Positions 45,815-53,288 of a stretch of 64,000 nucleotides of DNA are shown piece by piece. The translations under genes were made by a program, and so were the position numbers. Source of the stretch: an uncultured Pelagibacteraceae bacterium. GTDB taxonomy: Bacteria; Pseudomonadota; Alphaproteobacteria; Pelagibacterales; Pelagibacteraceae. The stretch lies in NCBI GenBank assembly GCA_902595375.1, contig CACJPW010000001.1, forward strand, positions 88,501 through 152,500, in the 5' to 3' direction. Each line of letters opens with the position of its first letter. The first letter of the stretch is position 1. The notes under the pieces are model-generated. The model was given only the letters and a program-made list of their open reading frames with translations, ran no database searches and was not told the origin of the DNA.

Positions 45815-46276
45815 TTATTTTAGTTTGTATTTGTTAATTTCATCCGGTAATATCAGGCTAAATTCAGCTTTACAAGCCAAGTTTTCTCCCATCATACCTT
45901 TTCCCTCACATAATGCTACACCTCTTTTAAAAGATTTAATTTTGGTATGAATATTTAGCCTGGAACCTGGTGTGATTTTTTTTATGAATTTTAAGTTAGT
46001 TGCTGATGTCAAATATACAACTTTTCCTTTATTACCAGGTAAACTTAAAATAGCTAATGCAGCCATCTGTACTAAAGATTCGATTTGTAACATTCCAGGT
46101 ACATTTGGATCATTTTTCCAATGCACTTTGAAAAACCATTCGTTATTTTTAAAATCTTTAAATCCTCTAGCACTTAATCCTGGTCTAACCTCAGTTGCAT
46201 GATCTATCATTAAATATGGATCTCGATTTTGTTGATAATCATGTATCATTTTTCTATCTAATTCTAGTGTGTTCAT
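45815..46276 (-). CDS. FabZ-like hot-dog dehydratase
   Basis: The 153-residue hot-dog protein has the FabZ active-site spacing, with His in KVHWKNDPNVPGMLQIESLVQMA and Glu 14 residues later, though the usual HFPG is HWKN. FabZ dehydrates 3-hydroxyacyl-ACP. It overlaps LuxC by 4 bases and abuts the radical SAM gene, so it is probably specific to this module rather than general fatty acid synthesis. Confidence 0.82.
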   Translation of the reverse strand: MNTLELDRKMIHDYQQNRDPYLMIDHATEVRPGLSARGFKDFKNNEWFFKVHWKNDPNVPGMLQIESLVQMAALAILSLPGNKGKVVYLTSATNLKFIKKITPGSRLNIHTKIKSFKRGVALCEGKGMMGENLACKAEFSLILPDEINKYKLK

Positions 46277-47457
46277 TGTATTTTCAATCCTCGTGATAAA
46301 GAACTAATTACATCTACTCCATCCCATAAAAGAGTAATATCTAAAGATTGTCCTATTGGCACAATTCTATCAATTCCTTTCAATTTATTATCAATAACAA
46401 ATTTTTTGATAATAGATTTATCAACTCCAAAATATGTAACAGTTTGATATTTATTATTTACTATTGTTTTTAACTTATTTAAATCTTTAAGATCATATTC
46501 AAAAAACAGACCCCATTTTCCTCTATTTAGATGATTTTTATCGTCAACACTATTTAATTTAATTTTATATAATAAATTGTTAAAATTTTTTATACTTTTG
46601 ATATTTCTTAAAGAAGCTGCGTATTTACAAAGATCGCTATACTTTTCAATAATTGCAGACTCTGTTAAATTATAGTTGTTTTTGATCGTTTGATGTAATT
46701 TAAGCCAAAATTTATTTTTAGTTTTTTCACATTGATCCCCAAGCCAAACGATAAGATGTGGAGATGAGCAAGCATTTTGATCTACTAAATAGGTATCATT
46801 GTAAAATTTTTTTATTAAATTATTGAATTCTAATTCCTTTAATTTTTTTAGTTTAGCTGAACTTATTAAACAAAATGAATATCTATCTGCAAATGTGATG
46901 TCTAATGCACGTTCGTTTATTCTATAAGATCTAATATCGTTGATAGTTTTATCTCCTCCCCAAATTACTCTAGCATTACAAATTGATGACAACTTCTTCG
47001 TAAAATTCTGATTATTTTTGTATTTAACAACAGTGATTTTATCTTTTAATAAAGTATTATTTTTTAGTAGTTTTTTAATTATTCTACATATAATGTTTAT
47101 TTGTTCAAAATTTTTTGACGGAGCTTTTACTACGTTGGCGTTTCCGGATAAAAGGCCAAAAATTAACGAATAGGCAAAATTTGTAGGAATATTTGCAGGT
47201 GTAATATGGAAAATCAATCCAACGCCTAACCTGGCATATGAAAAATTATAATTTTTTTTCATATTCAAAAAGTTATTTTTTCTGCACCAAAAAGACAATG
47301 ATTTTAAATCAGGATAATCTTTAAGGTTTTCAACATTGGCAAGTTCTTTGGAAAATGAATTTAAAAATTTTATTACATCATTATTAAATGGCTCAAAAGG
47401 CTCAAAGTTAAATTTTGGACCTCCAACTAAATATTTAATTTCCTTTTCAAAAGTCAT
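46273..47457 (-). CDS. luxC: LuxC-like acyl reductase
   Basis: The 394-residue protein matches LuxC acyl-CoA/acyl-protein reductases: GLIFHITPANIPTNFAYSLIFGLLSGNANVVKAPS, the VIWGGDKTI segment and the nucleophilic Cys in VDQNACSSPHLIVW. In light-emitting bacteria LuxC reduces activated fatty acids to aldehydes. No luxAB or luxD is nearby, so the aldehyde here must have another use. It overlaps LuxE and FabZ-like genes by 4 bases each. Confidence 0.88.
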   Translation of the reverse strand: MTFEKEIKYLVGGPKFNFEPFEPFNNDVIKFLNSFSKELANVENLKDYPDLKSLSFWCRKNNFLNMKKNYNFSYARLGVGLIFHITPANIPTNFAYSLIFGLLSGNANVVKAPSKNFEQINIICRIIKKLLKNNTLLKDKITVVKYKNNQNFTKKLSSICNARVIWGGDKTINDIRSYRINERALDITFADRYSFCLISSAKLKKLKELEFNNLIKKFYNDTYLVDQNACSSPHLIVWLGDQCEKTKNKFWLKLHQTIKNNYNLTESAIIEKYSDLCKYAASLRNIKSIKNFNNLLYKIKLNSVDDKNHLNRGKWGLFFEYDLKDLNKLKTIVNNKYQTVTYFGVDKSIIKKFVIDNKLKGIDRIVPIGQSLDITLLWDGVDVISSLSRGLKIQ

Positions 47458-48461
47458 ACGTCGCTACATCCTCTAATTTCAGATTGCTCTGCCCTACCAT
47501 AAACTTTAAACTTTTTGTTTGTTTTACATACTTTACAATTATTGCTAACAATTTCTCCAATATCCTCAGTTAAAATGCTGTGACCAGGATAGCTTTTAGG
47601 AAGGATAGACAAAAGTTGAATAAATCCCTTTTGGTTATTAGGAATCGTCTTGAAATCTTTATCTCTAATTAGTATTTCTGAATATTTACTGGGCGTAAAG
47701 CACCCACATCCCTTACATTCAAAAAATATAGAGCCGGTTTGTTCAATAAGTCCATAATAATTATACACATTAATTAATTTTAATTTTTGTTTTAGTCTCT
47801 CTTTATAAACTTTGTTGGAAATCTTAATTTCCTCCATTTTTTTCCATCCACCACCGTGTATTAAAATCCCATTTGCAAAATTGTGTTTAAGTTTTTTTAA
47901 CTCAACTTTTTTAATCAAATTTTCGAAAACTAAACTAGTAAAGCCAAAAATTAAGAATTTTTTTGAACTGTATTTCTCTAAGAATTTATTTAGAGATTTA
48001 TAATCTATTGAACCATTTTTGATTAAATATTCATGATTATTCCCAAACATATAGAAGCCAATAATTGCAGCAGTTTTTGCATCAAATTTATTTGGATTAT
48101 TTATGTTTTTTTTTTCATCAATAATTAACATTGGCATTCTTTTTTTTCCAATAATCTTAGAAACTATCTCATTAAGGACTATAGTTTGTTTCCTAGCATT
48201 CTCTTTATCAAGGTAAATTTTGGCAGGCTTTCCACTACTTGTTCCAGATGAGTTTAAAACCTTAAAAACCTTTTTACTAGGAATACTTTTTAAATCAATC
48301 TCTTTAAAAAGTTTTGCAGGTATAAAAGGAATTTCATCTAATTTTATTTTTTTTTTTGAGGAATAAACTAAATCCACGATCTTTTTATACTGGATAGAAT
48401 TTTGATAATGATAATTATTTAATTGAGTTATTTTTTGCAAAAAATGCTTATTTTTTTCCAT
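47454..48461 (-). CDS. luxE: LuxE-like acyl-protein synthetase
   Basis: The 335-residue protein has LuxE features: an N-terminal IPFIPAKLFKEIDL segment, the AMP-forming motif LNSSGTSSGKPAKIYLD, YNYYGLIEQTGSIFFEC and a C-terminal cysteine-containing part (CKVCKTNKKFKVYGRAEQSEIRG). LuxE activates a carboxylic acid as acyl-AMP and holds it as a thioester for LuxC. Its start lies inside the AMP-ligase gene end (14-base overlap). Confidence 0.88.
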   Translation of the reverse strand: MEKNKHFLQKITQLNNYHYQNSIQYKKIVDLVYSSKKKIKLDEIPFIPAKLFKEIDLKSIPSKKVFKVLNSSGTSSGKPAKIYLDKENARKQTIVLNEIVSKIIGKKRMPMLIIDEKKNINNPNKFDAKTAAIIGFYMFGNNHEYLIKNGSIDYKSLNKFLEKYSSKKFLIFGFTSLVFENLIKKVELKKLKHNFANGILIHGGGWKKMEEIKISNKVYKERLKQKLKLINVYNYYGLIEQTGSIFFECKGCGCFTPSKYSEILIRDKDFKTIPNNQKGFIQLLSILPKSYPGHSILTEDIGEIVSNNCKVCKTNKKFKVYGRAEQSEIRGCSDV

Positions 48462-49839
48462 AATTCAAATCTTTAAAAGTTTTGTTAAACTTTTTGTTAA
48501 TAACTATAAAATTCTGATTAATTTTAAATTTATCTTTTAAATCTAGTTTAATCTTTTCCTCTTTATTTTGATTATTATATAAATTAAGCTTGAGTGCTTT
48601 GTCTTCAATTATACAACGAACTTTAATACCTTTTTCCTGAAGAAACTTTTCTATTTCTATTAAATCTAGTCTTTTGCCATAAATTTTTATAAATTTACTT
48701 TTTCTGCCAACGATATAAATGTAACCATCTTTATCTTTAAATCCTAAATCTCCAGTATAAAGAGTTTTTTTGTTAGTATCTCCTTTTTTTAAATCTTTAA
48801 TAGTTTTGGCGTATCCTAGACAAACATTGTCACCGTAAAACACAATCTCACCTTTTTTATTAATTTTTAATGATTTTTTTTTCGAATTTATTATTTTAAT
48901 TTTATAATCTTTCAATGGTTTGCCGATACTTTTCTTCTTTTCAAAAAATTGTGGCCATTTCAAAATTGTCATTCTTGGACTTGCTTCTGTCTGACCGTAC
49001 ATAATATAAAATTTTGCATTATTTCTCTTACATAGTGCTCCTAAATATTCTGCTGTGTTATCATCTAATTTACCTCCTGCCTGGGTTATATAACTTATCG
49101 ATTTTAAAAAATATTTCTCAAAATTAATCTTTTTTAAAATTTCATAAAATTCTGGCACTCCACCGAAAGAATTAATATTATATTTTTTAACCTTATTCCA
49201 AAAAGTTTTTTCTAAAATAGTGTTATTATTCAAAATAATTTTTCCGCATTTGTAAAGATGAGTATTTAAGATGGATAAACCATATGAATAACCTAAAGGC
49301 ATTGTTGTGACGGTCGAATGGCTTTTCTTTATTGGAAGACTTGCGCAAATTTTCTTAGTATTATCTGTAATATTTTTTTTTGATAGTCTAACAAATTTAG
49401 GACTTTGTGTAGTTCCTGATGTAGATAAAAGTAAAAAATTTTTAAAATCTAAATTTTTGTTATAATTATAATTTGTTTCAAATATCGCGTATGAATAAAT
49501 ACTGATAACTGTTTTATATTTTTCGATCAAATTGGTTTTTTTTTTAGGGGATAAAACATAATTAGGTTTAAATTTTTCAATAGTATCTTTTATGAACTTA
49601 TCTGAGAAAGATACATCAACCAAAATATTGATGACATTTTTACAACTTAATAACGAAACATATCCCAAAACAAATGGTGCTGAATTATCTGCAATAAGTA
49701 AAATTACAGATTTATTGTTAATTTTACTTTTTGAAAAATCAATATAATCGCTAAGGTTTTTATATTTTAAAACACCTATTTCATCATCAACTAAAGCGAT
49801 TGAATTTGAATTGGCTTTAAATTTTTTGAACATTTCCAT
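48448..49839 (-). CDS. AMP-dependent acyl ligase
   Basis: The 463-residue adenylate-forming enzyme has the P-loop STSGTTQSPKFV, the YGQTEASPRMT motif, YTGDLGFKD and the hinge GRKSKFIKIYGKRLDL. The C-terminal lysine domain is short. Such ligases load acyl groups onto CoA or ACP; with an ACP in the block, ACP loading is probable. It is the second enzyme gene of the leftward block, 5 bases after the acetyltransferase. Confidence 0.88.
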   Translation of the reverse strand: MEMFKKFKANSNSIALVDDEIGVLKYKNLSDYIDFSKSKINNKSVILLIADNSAPFVLGYVSLLSCKNVINILVDVSFSDKFIKDTIEKFKPNYVLSPKKKTNLIEKYKTVISIYSYAIFETNYNYNKNLDFKNFLLLSTSGTTQSPKFVRLSKKNITDNTKKICASLPIKKSHSTVTTMPLGYSYGLSILNTHLYKCGKIILNNNTILEKTFWNKVKKYNINSFGGVPEFYEILKKINFEKYFLKSISYITQAGGKLDDNTAEYLGALCKRNNAKFYIMYGQTEASPRMTILKWPQFFEKKKSIGKPLKDYKIKIINSKKKSLKINKKGEIVFYGDNVCLGYAKTIKDLKKGDTNKKTLYTGDLGFKDKDGYIYIVGRKSKFIKIYGKRLDLIEIEKFLQEKGIKVRCIIEDKALKLNLYNNQNKEEKIKLDLKDKFKINQNFIVINKKFNKTFKDLNYGKK

Positions 49840-49844
49840 ATTTA

Positions 49845-50606
49845 TTAAATTTTTTCTCCTCTTATTAATCCAGAATTATTTTTAATTTCGCTTTTCATTA
49901 ATTCATAGGCTACATTAATATCAATTATCGAAAACTTAATTTTCTTAAAAGAGGTTTGTATTAAAGCTTTTTTGTTCTTTAAGATTTTATCGAATTTTTT
50001 ATCGATTACAGTTTTAGATACTTCATTAATTTTTCTAACATACATTTTATAGGTCTTATTAATTTTTTTCCCGTTACGCTCCGTATATTTTCCCTCAAAT
50101 TTTTTTATATACCTATAATTTACACCTATTTTTTCTTCGGCAACATGTACAAAAGTGAATGCTTCTTTGTAATCAATATCAATAAATAAATTTTTACCTT
50201 TGTTCTTTATCAGGTAACCAAATGGAGAGTCGAAACCAAAACAACTTTTATGCTGCATTGAAGAAATTTTATTTTTATCTTTACCGTAAATTGTAAAAGA
50301 ATAGATCGGATTTTTAGATCTATTAAAATCTTTCATTTTCAGCGAAAGATTACTCAATGCTCCTGTATTAGATTTTGTATTAAAATAATCGAATGATTTA
50401 CCTTTACAAAAATCCCAATTAAAAGCTGGAAACAAAAGATTTCCATCTGGAGAAATTTTTTTTATTAAAATTTCAATAATATTTTTTGGCAAATTTTTAT
50501 CTTTAAAAATGGAAATTAATCTTAAAATATTTGAATTAACTAAAATTTTATCATTTTTTTTAATATTTAGTCGGTTTAAAATTTTGTCAAAAGGAAAATC
50601 ATTCAT
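49845..50606 (-). CDS. AAC(3)-type N-acetyltransferase
   Basis: The 253-residue protein resembles the aminoglycoside 3-N-acetyltransferase fold: an N-terminal KKNDKILVNSNILRL, FPAFNWDFCKGKSFD, SNTGALSNLSLK and a later HVAEEKIGVNYRY segment. In glycan clusters the family acetylates amino sugars, so antibiotic resistance should not be assumed. It follows the regulator gene by 20 bases, in the same transcript. Confidence 0.8.
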   Translation of the reverse strand: MNDFPFDKILNRLNIKKNDKILVNSNILRLISIFKDKNLPKNIIEILIKKISPDGNLLFPAFNWDFCKGKSFDYFNTKSNTGALSNLSLKMKDFNRSKNPIYSFTIYGKDKNKISSMQHKSCFGFDSPFGYLIKNKGKNLFIDIDYKEAFTFVHVAEEKIGVNYRYIKKFEGKYTERNGKKINKTYKMYVRKINEVSKTVIDKKFDKILKNKKALIQTSFKKIKFSIIDINVAYELMKSEIKNNSGLIRGEKI

Positions 50607-50626
50607 GATATTTAACCTGGGTACGA

Positions 50627-50941
50627 TTATTTTTTTTTTAATTCAGTTTTTAATTCATCGTATTCTTTTAATTTTTTTTTCATAAAATTAATCGTGAGTT
50701 TTGTTTTTTCTGCAATCCCTTTGGGAGTCAGCACATAGAGGTAATTTATTTTGTTTGGATTTTTTTGAAAATTTTTTATTTTTATTAAGCCTTTTGCCTT
50801 TAAAGCTTTTAAACAATAGTTCAATTTACCAAGGCTCAAACCCAAATCCTGGGCTAGTTCTCTTTGTGAGGAATTGGGTTTATTCTTAATTTTTCTGAGT
50901 AAATCGAAATGTTCTTGCTTAAGTTTTTCATTATTGTTCAT
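50627..50941 (-). CDS. MarR-family EPS-associated transcriptional regulator
   Basis: This 104-residue DNA-binding protein has a winged helix-turn-helix (SSQRELAQDLGLSLGKLNYCLKALKAKGLI, about residues 19-48) and a basic wing, matching the short MarR-type regulators found at the head of exopolysaccharide clusters. It is the first gene of the 21-gene leftward block. Its start codon lies inside a perfect inverted repeat that occurs again at 58980, the other divergent control region of the island, so it probably represses itself and both sets of genes. It is the only DNA-binding regulator seen in the island. Confidence 0.88.
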   Translation of the reverse strand: MNNNEKLKQEHFDLLRKIKNKPNSSQRELAQDLGLSLGKLNYCLKALKAKGLIKIKNFQKNPNKINYLYVLTPKGIAEKTKLTINFMKKKLKEYDELKTELKKK

Positions 50942-50952
50942 AATTTGAACAT
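50932..50952. promoter_or_regulatory. candidate operator, copy 1 (inverted repeat)
   Basis: TGTTCA (50935-50940) and TGAACA (50946-50951) flank TAATT. The 21 bases 50932-50952 are identical to 58980-59000. This copy spans the regulator start codon and touches its -10 box, a place suited to autorepression. Confidence 0.75.
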
Positions 50953-50979
50953 AATAATCTTAAATAAGATTTTAGTAAA
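50951..50979 (-). promoter_or_regulatory. candidate promoter of the leftward glycan block
   Basis: On the minus strand TTTACT (50974-50979) and TATTAT (50951-50956) are 17 bases apart. The -10 box ends only 9 bases before the regulator ATG, so the mRNA would be leaderless or nearly so. The operator lies across the start site. Confidence 0.5.
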
Positions 50980-50995
50980 GTAAAATGTTTAAATG

Positions 50996-51024
50996 CTGAA
51001 AATAAATGATAAAATGAATATAAT
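50996..51024 (+). promoter_or_regulatory. candidate promoter of the 51049 aldolase gene
   Basis: CTGAAA (50996-51001) and a perfect TATAAT (51019-51024) are 17 bases apart; a second TATAAT follows at 51030-51035. The gene begins at 51049. The operator copy lies about 45 bases upstream of this -35. Confidence 0.45.
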
Positions 51025-51048
51025 ACTTTTATAATGTTAAAGTAGTTA

Positions 51049-52590
51049 ATGAAAAAAAATATCAAAATTTTAGATTGTACATTAAGAGATGGTGGATACT
51101 ATACAGATTGGAATTTTACGGAAGAATTTACCAATCAATATTTTTTAGCTGTAGCAAATTCACCTATTTCTATAATAGAGTTAGGTTATCTATCTGATGA
51201 AAGAGATAGTAACGGGCAGTTTTATCATTTAAACAAAAAAATATTAACTGAAGCAAAAAATATACTAAACAAAAATCAAAAAATTTTTGTAATGGTGAAT
51301 TTTAAAGAGATTAATAACTCTAAAGATTTGGACAGATTGCTTAAAGAAAAGTCAAAATATATAGACGGTGTTAGATTCGCTGTTGCGCCTAAAGACCTTA
51401 AAAAATTTACAATGATTGTTTCGAAAACAGCAAATAAGTATAAAAAAATTTCTTTTAATTTAAATCTTATGTATTTAAGCAAATGGTTTAACGAGGATAA
51501 ATCAATAAAATTAATTTTCAAAAATATTTCAAAATTTATTGATACAGTAGCATTTGTAGATAGCTATGGTGCACTTAAACCAGATGATATTTATTCTTTT
51601 ACAAAAAAAATTAATTCCCTATACAAGAATAAATTTATATATGGTGCTCATTTCCATAATAATTGTGGTCTTGCTTTGGCAAACTCATTAGTTGCTAATG
51701 ATAATGGTTGTGAAATAGTTGACAGTACTTTTTTAGGAATGGGTCGAGGTGCGGGAAATGCTGAGACAGAATTATTAATATCAATTTATCCGCATTTGAG
51801 AAAAAAGATTAAAGGATTTTACTTAAATAACTTTTTAGAAAAACTAAAATTATTAAAAAATAAACTTAATTGGGGAAGTTCTTTTGCTTACGCTTTTGCT
51901 TCTCAAAATGGATACTCTCAAGCTGAAATGATGAACTTAATTCAAAAAAGAAGATTGGATCCCTCTACTGCTATTGAAGTCGTATCAAATAATAATGTTG
52001 GAGATAAAATTACTTTTAAAAAAACAAATAATTCTAAAAGCCTTAAAAAATTGAAATCTGATACACCAGTTTTTATTGGTGGAGCGAAAAGCTTCTTGCA
52101 ATACGGAAAACAATTACTTGGATCGATAAATAAAAACGTCCCAATAATTTTTAGTGGTAGTAATGCTTTAACAAATTTTATTGACTCAAAATTTGATATA
52201 GCAAATCCAAAGTTTTTGATTTTGACAGGAAATGAGATTAACAAAATAAAGTACGAAAAAAAGACGAATTTTTTGAAAGAATTAGAGTGTGTAATCGCTG
52301 AGGAAAAATTTATTTCTGAAAAAATAAAAAAACTTAATACTAAAATTATTTACTCTAATACTATAGCTGCAAACCCATTAATGCTCCTCGGAAAATTATT
52401 AATCAATCTAAAGATGAAAAAATTAAAATTAGCATTTTTTGATGGTGATTATGAAAATGAGAAAGAAAAAATCATATTTGAAGAGACACAAAAATGTATT
52501 GACTCACTAATAAAACAAAAAATAAATATTATAAGTATTACAAAAACAGCATATAAATTGCATTTTTCAAATCCTTGGCTCAATGATTAG
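51049..52590 (+). CDS. DRE-TIM aldolase-domain protein
   Basis: The 513-residue protein has an N-terminal HMGL-like TIM barrel (about 1-290) with KILDCTLRDGGYYTDW, AFVDSYGAL and HFHNNCGLALAN, as in 4-hydroxy-2-oxovalerate aldolases, then a C-terminal domain of about 200 residues of unclear fold. Metal-binding Asp and the two His of HFHNN are present. Relatives in glycan clusters are next to cytidylyltransferases, as here (8-base overlap with the NeuA-like gene). It probably makes or breaks a 2-keto acid; the substrate is not known. Confidence 0.8.
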   Translation: MKKNIKILDCTLRDGGYYTDWNFTEEFTNQYFLAVANSPISIIELGYLSDERDSNGQFYHLNKKILTEAKNILNKNQKIFVMVNFKEINNSKDLDRLLKEKSKYIDGVRFAVAPKDLKKFTMIVSKTANKYKKISFNLNLMYLSKWFNEDKSIKLIFKNISKFIDTVAFVDSYGALKPDDIYSFTKKINSLYKNKFIYGAHFHNNCGLALANSLVANDNGCEIVDSTFLGMGRGAGNAETELLISIYPHLRKKIKGFYLNNFLEKLKLLKNKLNWGSSFAYAFASQNGYSQAEMMNLIQKRRLDPSTAIEVVSNNNVGDKITFKKTNNSKSLKKLKSDTPVFIGGAKSFLQYGKQLLGSINKNVPIIFSGSNALTNFIDSKFDIANPKFLILTGNEINKIKYEKKTNFLKELECVIAEEKFISEKIKKLNTKIIYSNTIAANPLMLLGKLLINLKMKKLKLAFFDGDYENEKEKIIFEETQKCIDSLIKQKINIISITKTAYKLHFSNPWLND

Positions 52591-53275
52591 TTTTTTTTTA
52601 CCAATACGAAAAGGTAGCAAAAGATTGAAAAGAAAAAACATCAAGTCCCTTCCAGGTTATAAATTAGGATTAACAGAGATAAAAATTCATCAATTAAACA
52701 AATTTAGAAAAATAATTTTAAAAAATAAACTCGGGCCTTATTCTCTAAAAAGTTTTGAATTTGTTGTTTCAACAGACTGTGAGATAATAAAAAGATTTGT
52801 TAAAAAATTTCAGTGGATAAAGTTGCATAATAGAACAAAGATATTATCAAGTGATAATTCTCTTGATAAACTTATTCTTAAAGTACCAGAAATTTGTAAT
52901 GGGGATTTCATTCTATGGACCCATGTTACTAGTCCTCTTTACGATCATAATTGTTATTATAAATTTTTAAAATCGTTTTTTATGAATAAGAACAATAAAA
53001 GCGCATTTTCTGCCGATTTAATTAGGAAATTTATATTTAGCCCTGAAAAAAAATGGATCACTCATAAAAATAACAAATTAAAATGGCCTAGGACGCAGGA
53101 TCTCGACCCTTTATATGTTGCAAATAGTTGTGCATTTATAGCCAAACGGGAAATATATCTAAAAAATAAAAATCGCCTGTGTAAAAATCCTTTGCCTATA
53201 ATTTCAGATTACGGCAGTGGACTAGACATAGACGACCCCGGGGATTTTGATAATTTTAAAAAAAGCTTAAAGTAG
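52583..53275 (+). CDS. NeuA-like acylneuraminate cytidylyltransferase
   Basis: The 230-residue protein has the CMP-sugar synthetase start FLPIRKGSKRLKRKNIK and the later WTHVTSPLY (equivalent to the LLQPTSPL block) and DIDDPGDF motifs. Such enzymes activate nonulosonic acids, KDO or similar acids with CTP. It overlaps the aldolase gene by 8 bases and precedes a surface polysaccharide gene. A NeuB-like synthase is encoded at 55224. Confidence 0.82.
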   Translation: MISFFLPIRKGSKRLKRKNIKSLPGYKLGLTEIKIHQLNKFRKIILKNKLGPYSLKSFEFVVSTDCEIIKRFVKKFQWIKLHNRTKILSSDNSLDKLILKVPEICNGDFILWTHVTSPLYDHNCYYKFLKSFFMNKNNKSAFSADLIRKFIFSPEKKWITHKNNKLKWPRTQDLDPLYVANSCAFIAKREIYLKNKNRLCKNPLPIISDYGSGLDIDDPGDFDNFKKSLK

Positions 53276-53288
53276 CAATAATAAATTT

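Noticed and set aside
46273-48461. LuxC and LuxE homologues as a sign of bioluminescence.
   Set aside because: No luciferase (LuxA/LuxB) or LuxD is encoded, and the genes sit in a surface-glycan operon; aldehyde formation is the supportable reading.
49845-50606. Aminoglycoside resistance gene.
   Set aside because: The AAC(3)-type fold is also used to acetylate amino sugars; placement inside a glycan operon and no mobile element argue against a resistance role.
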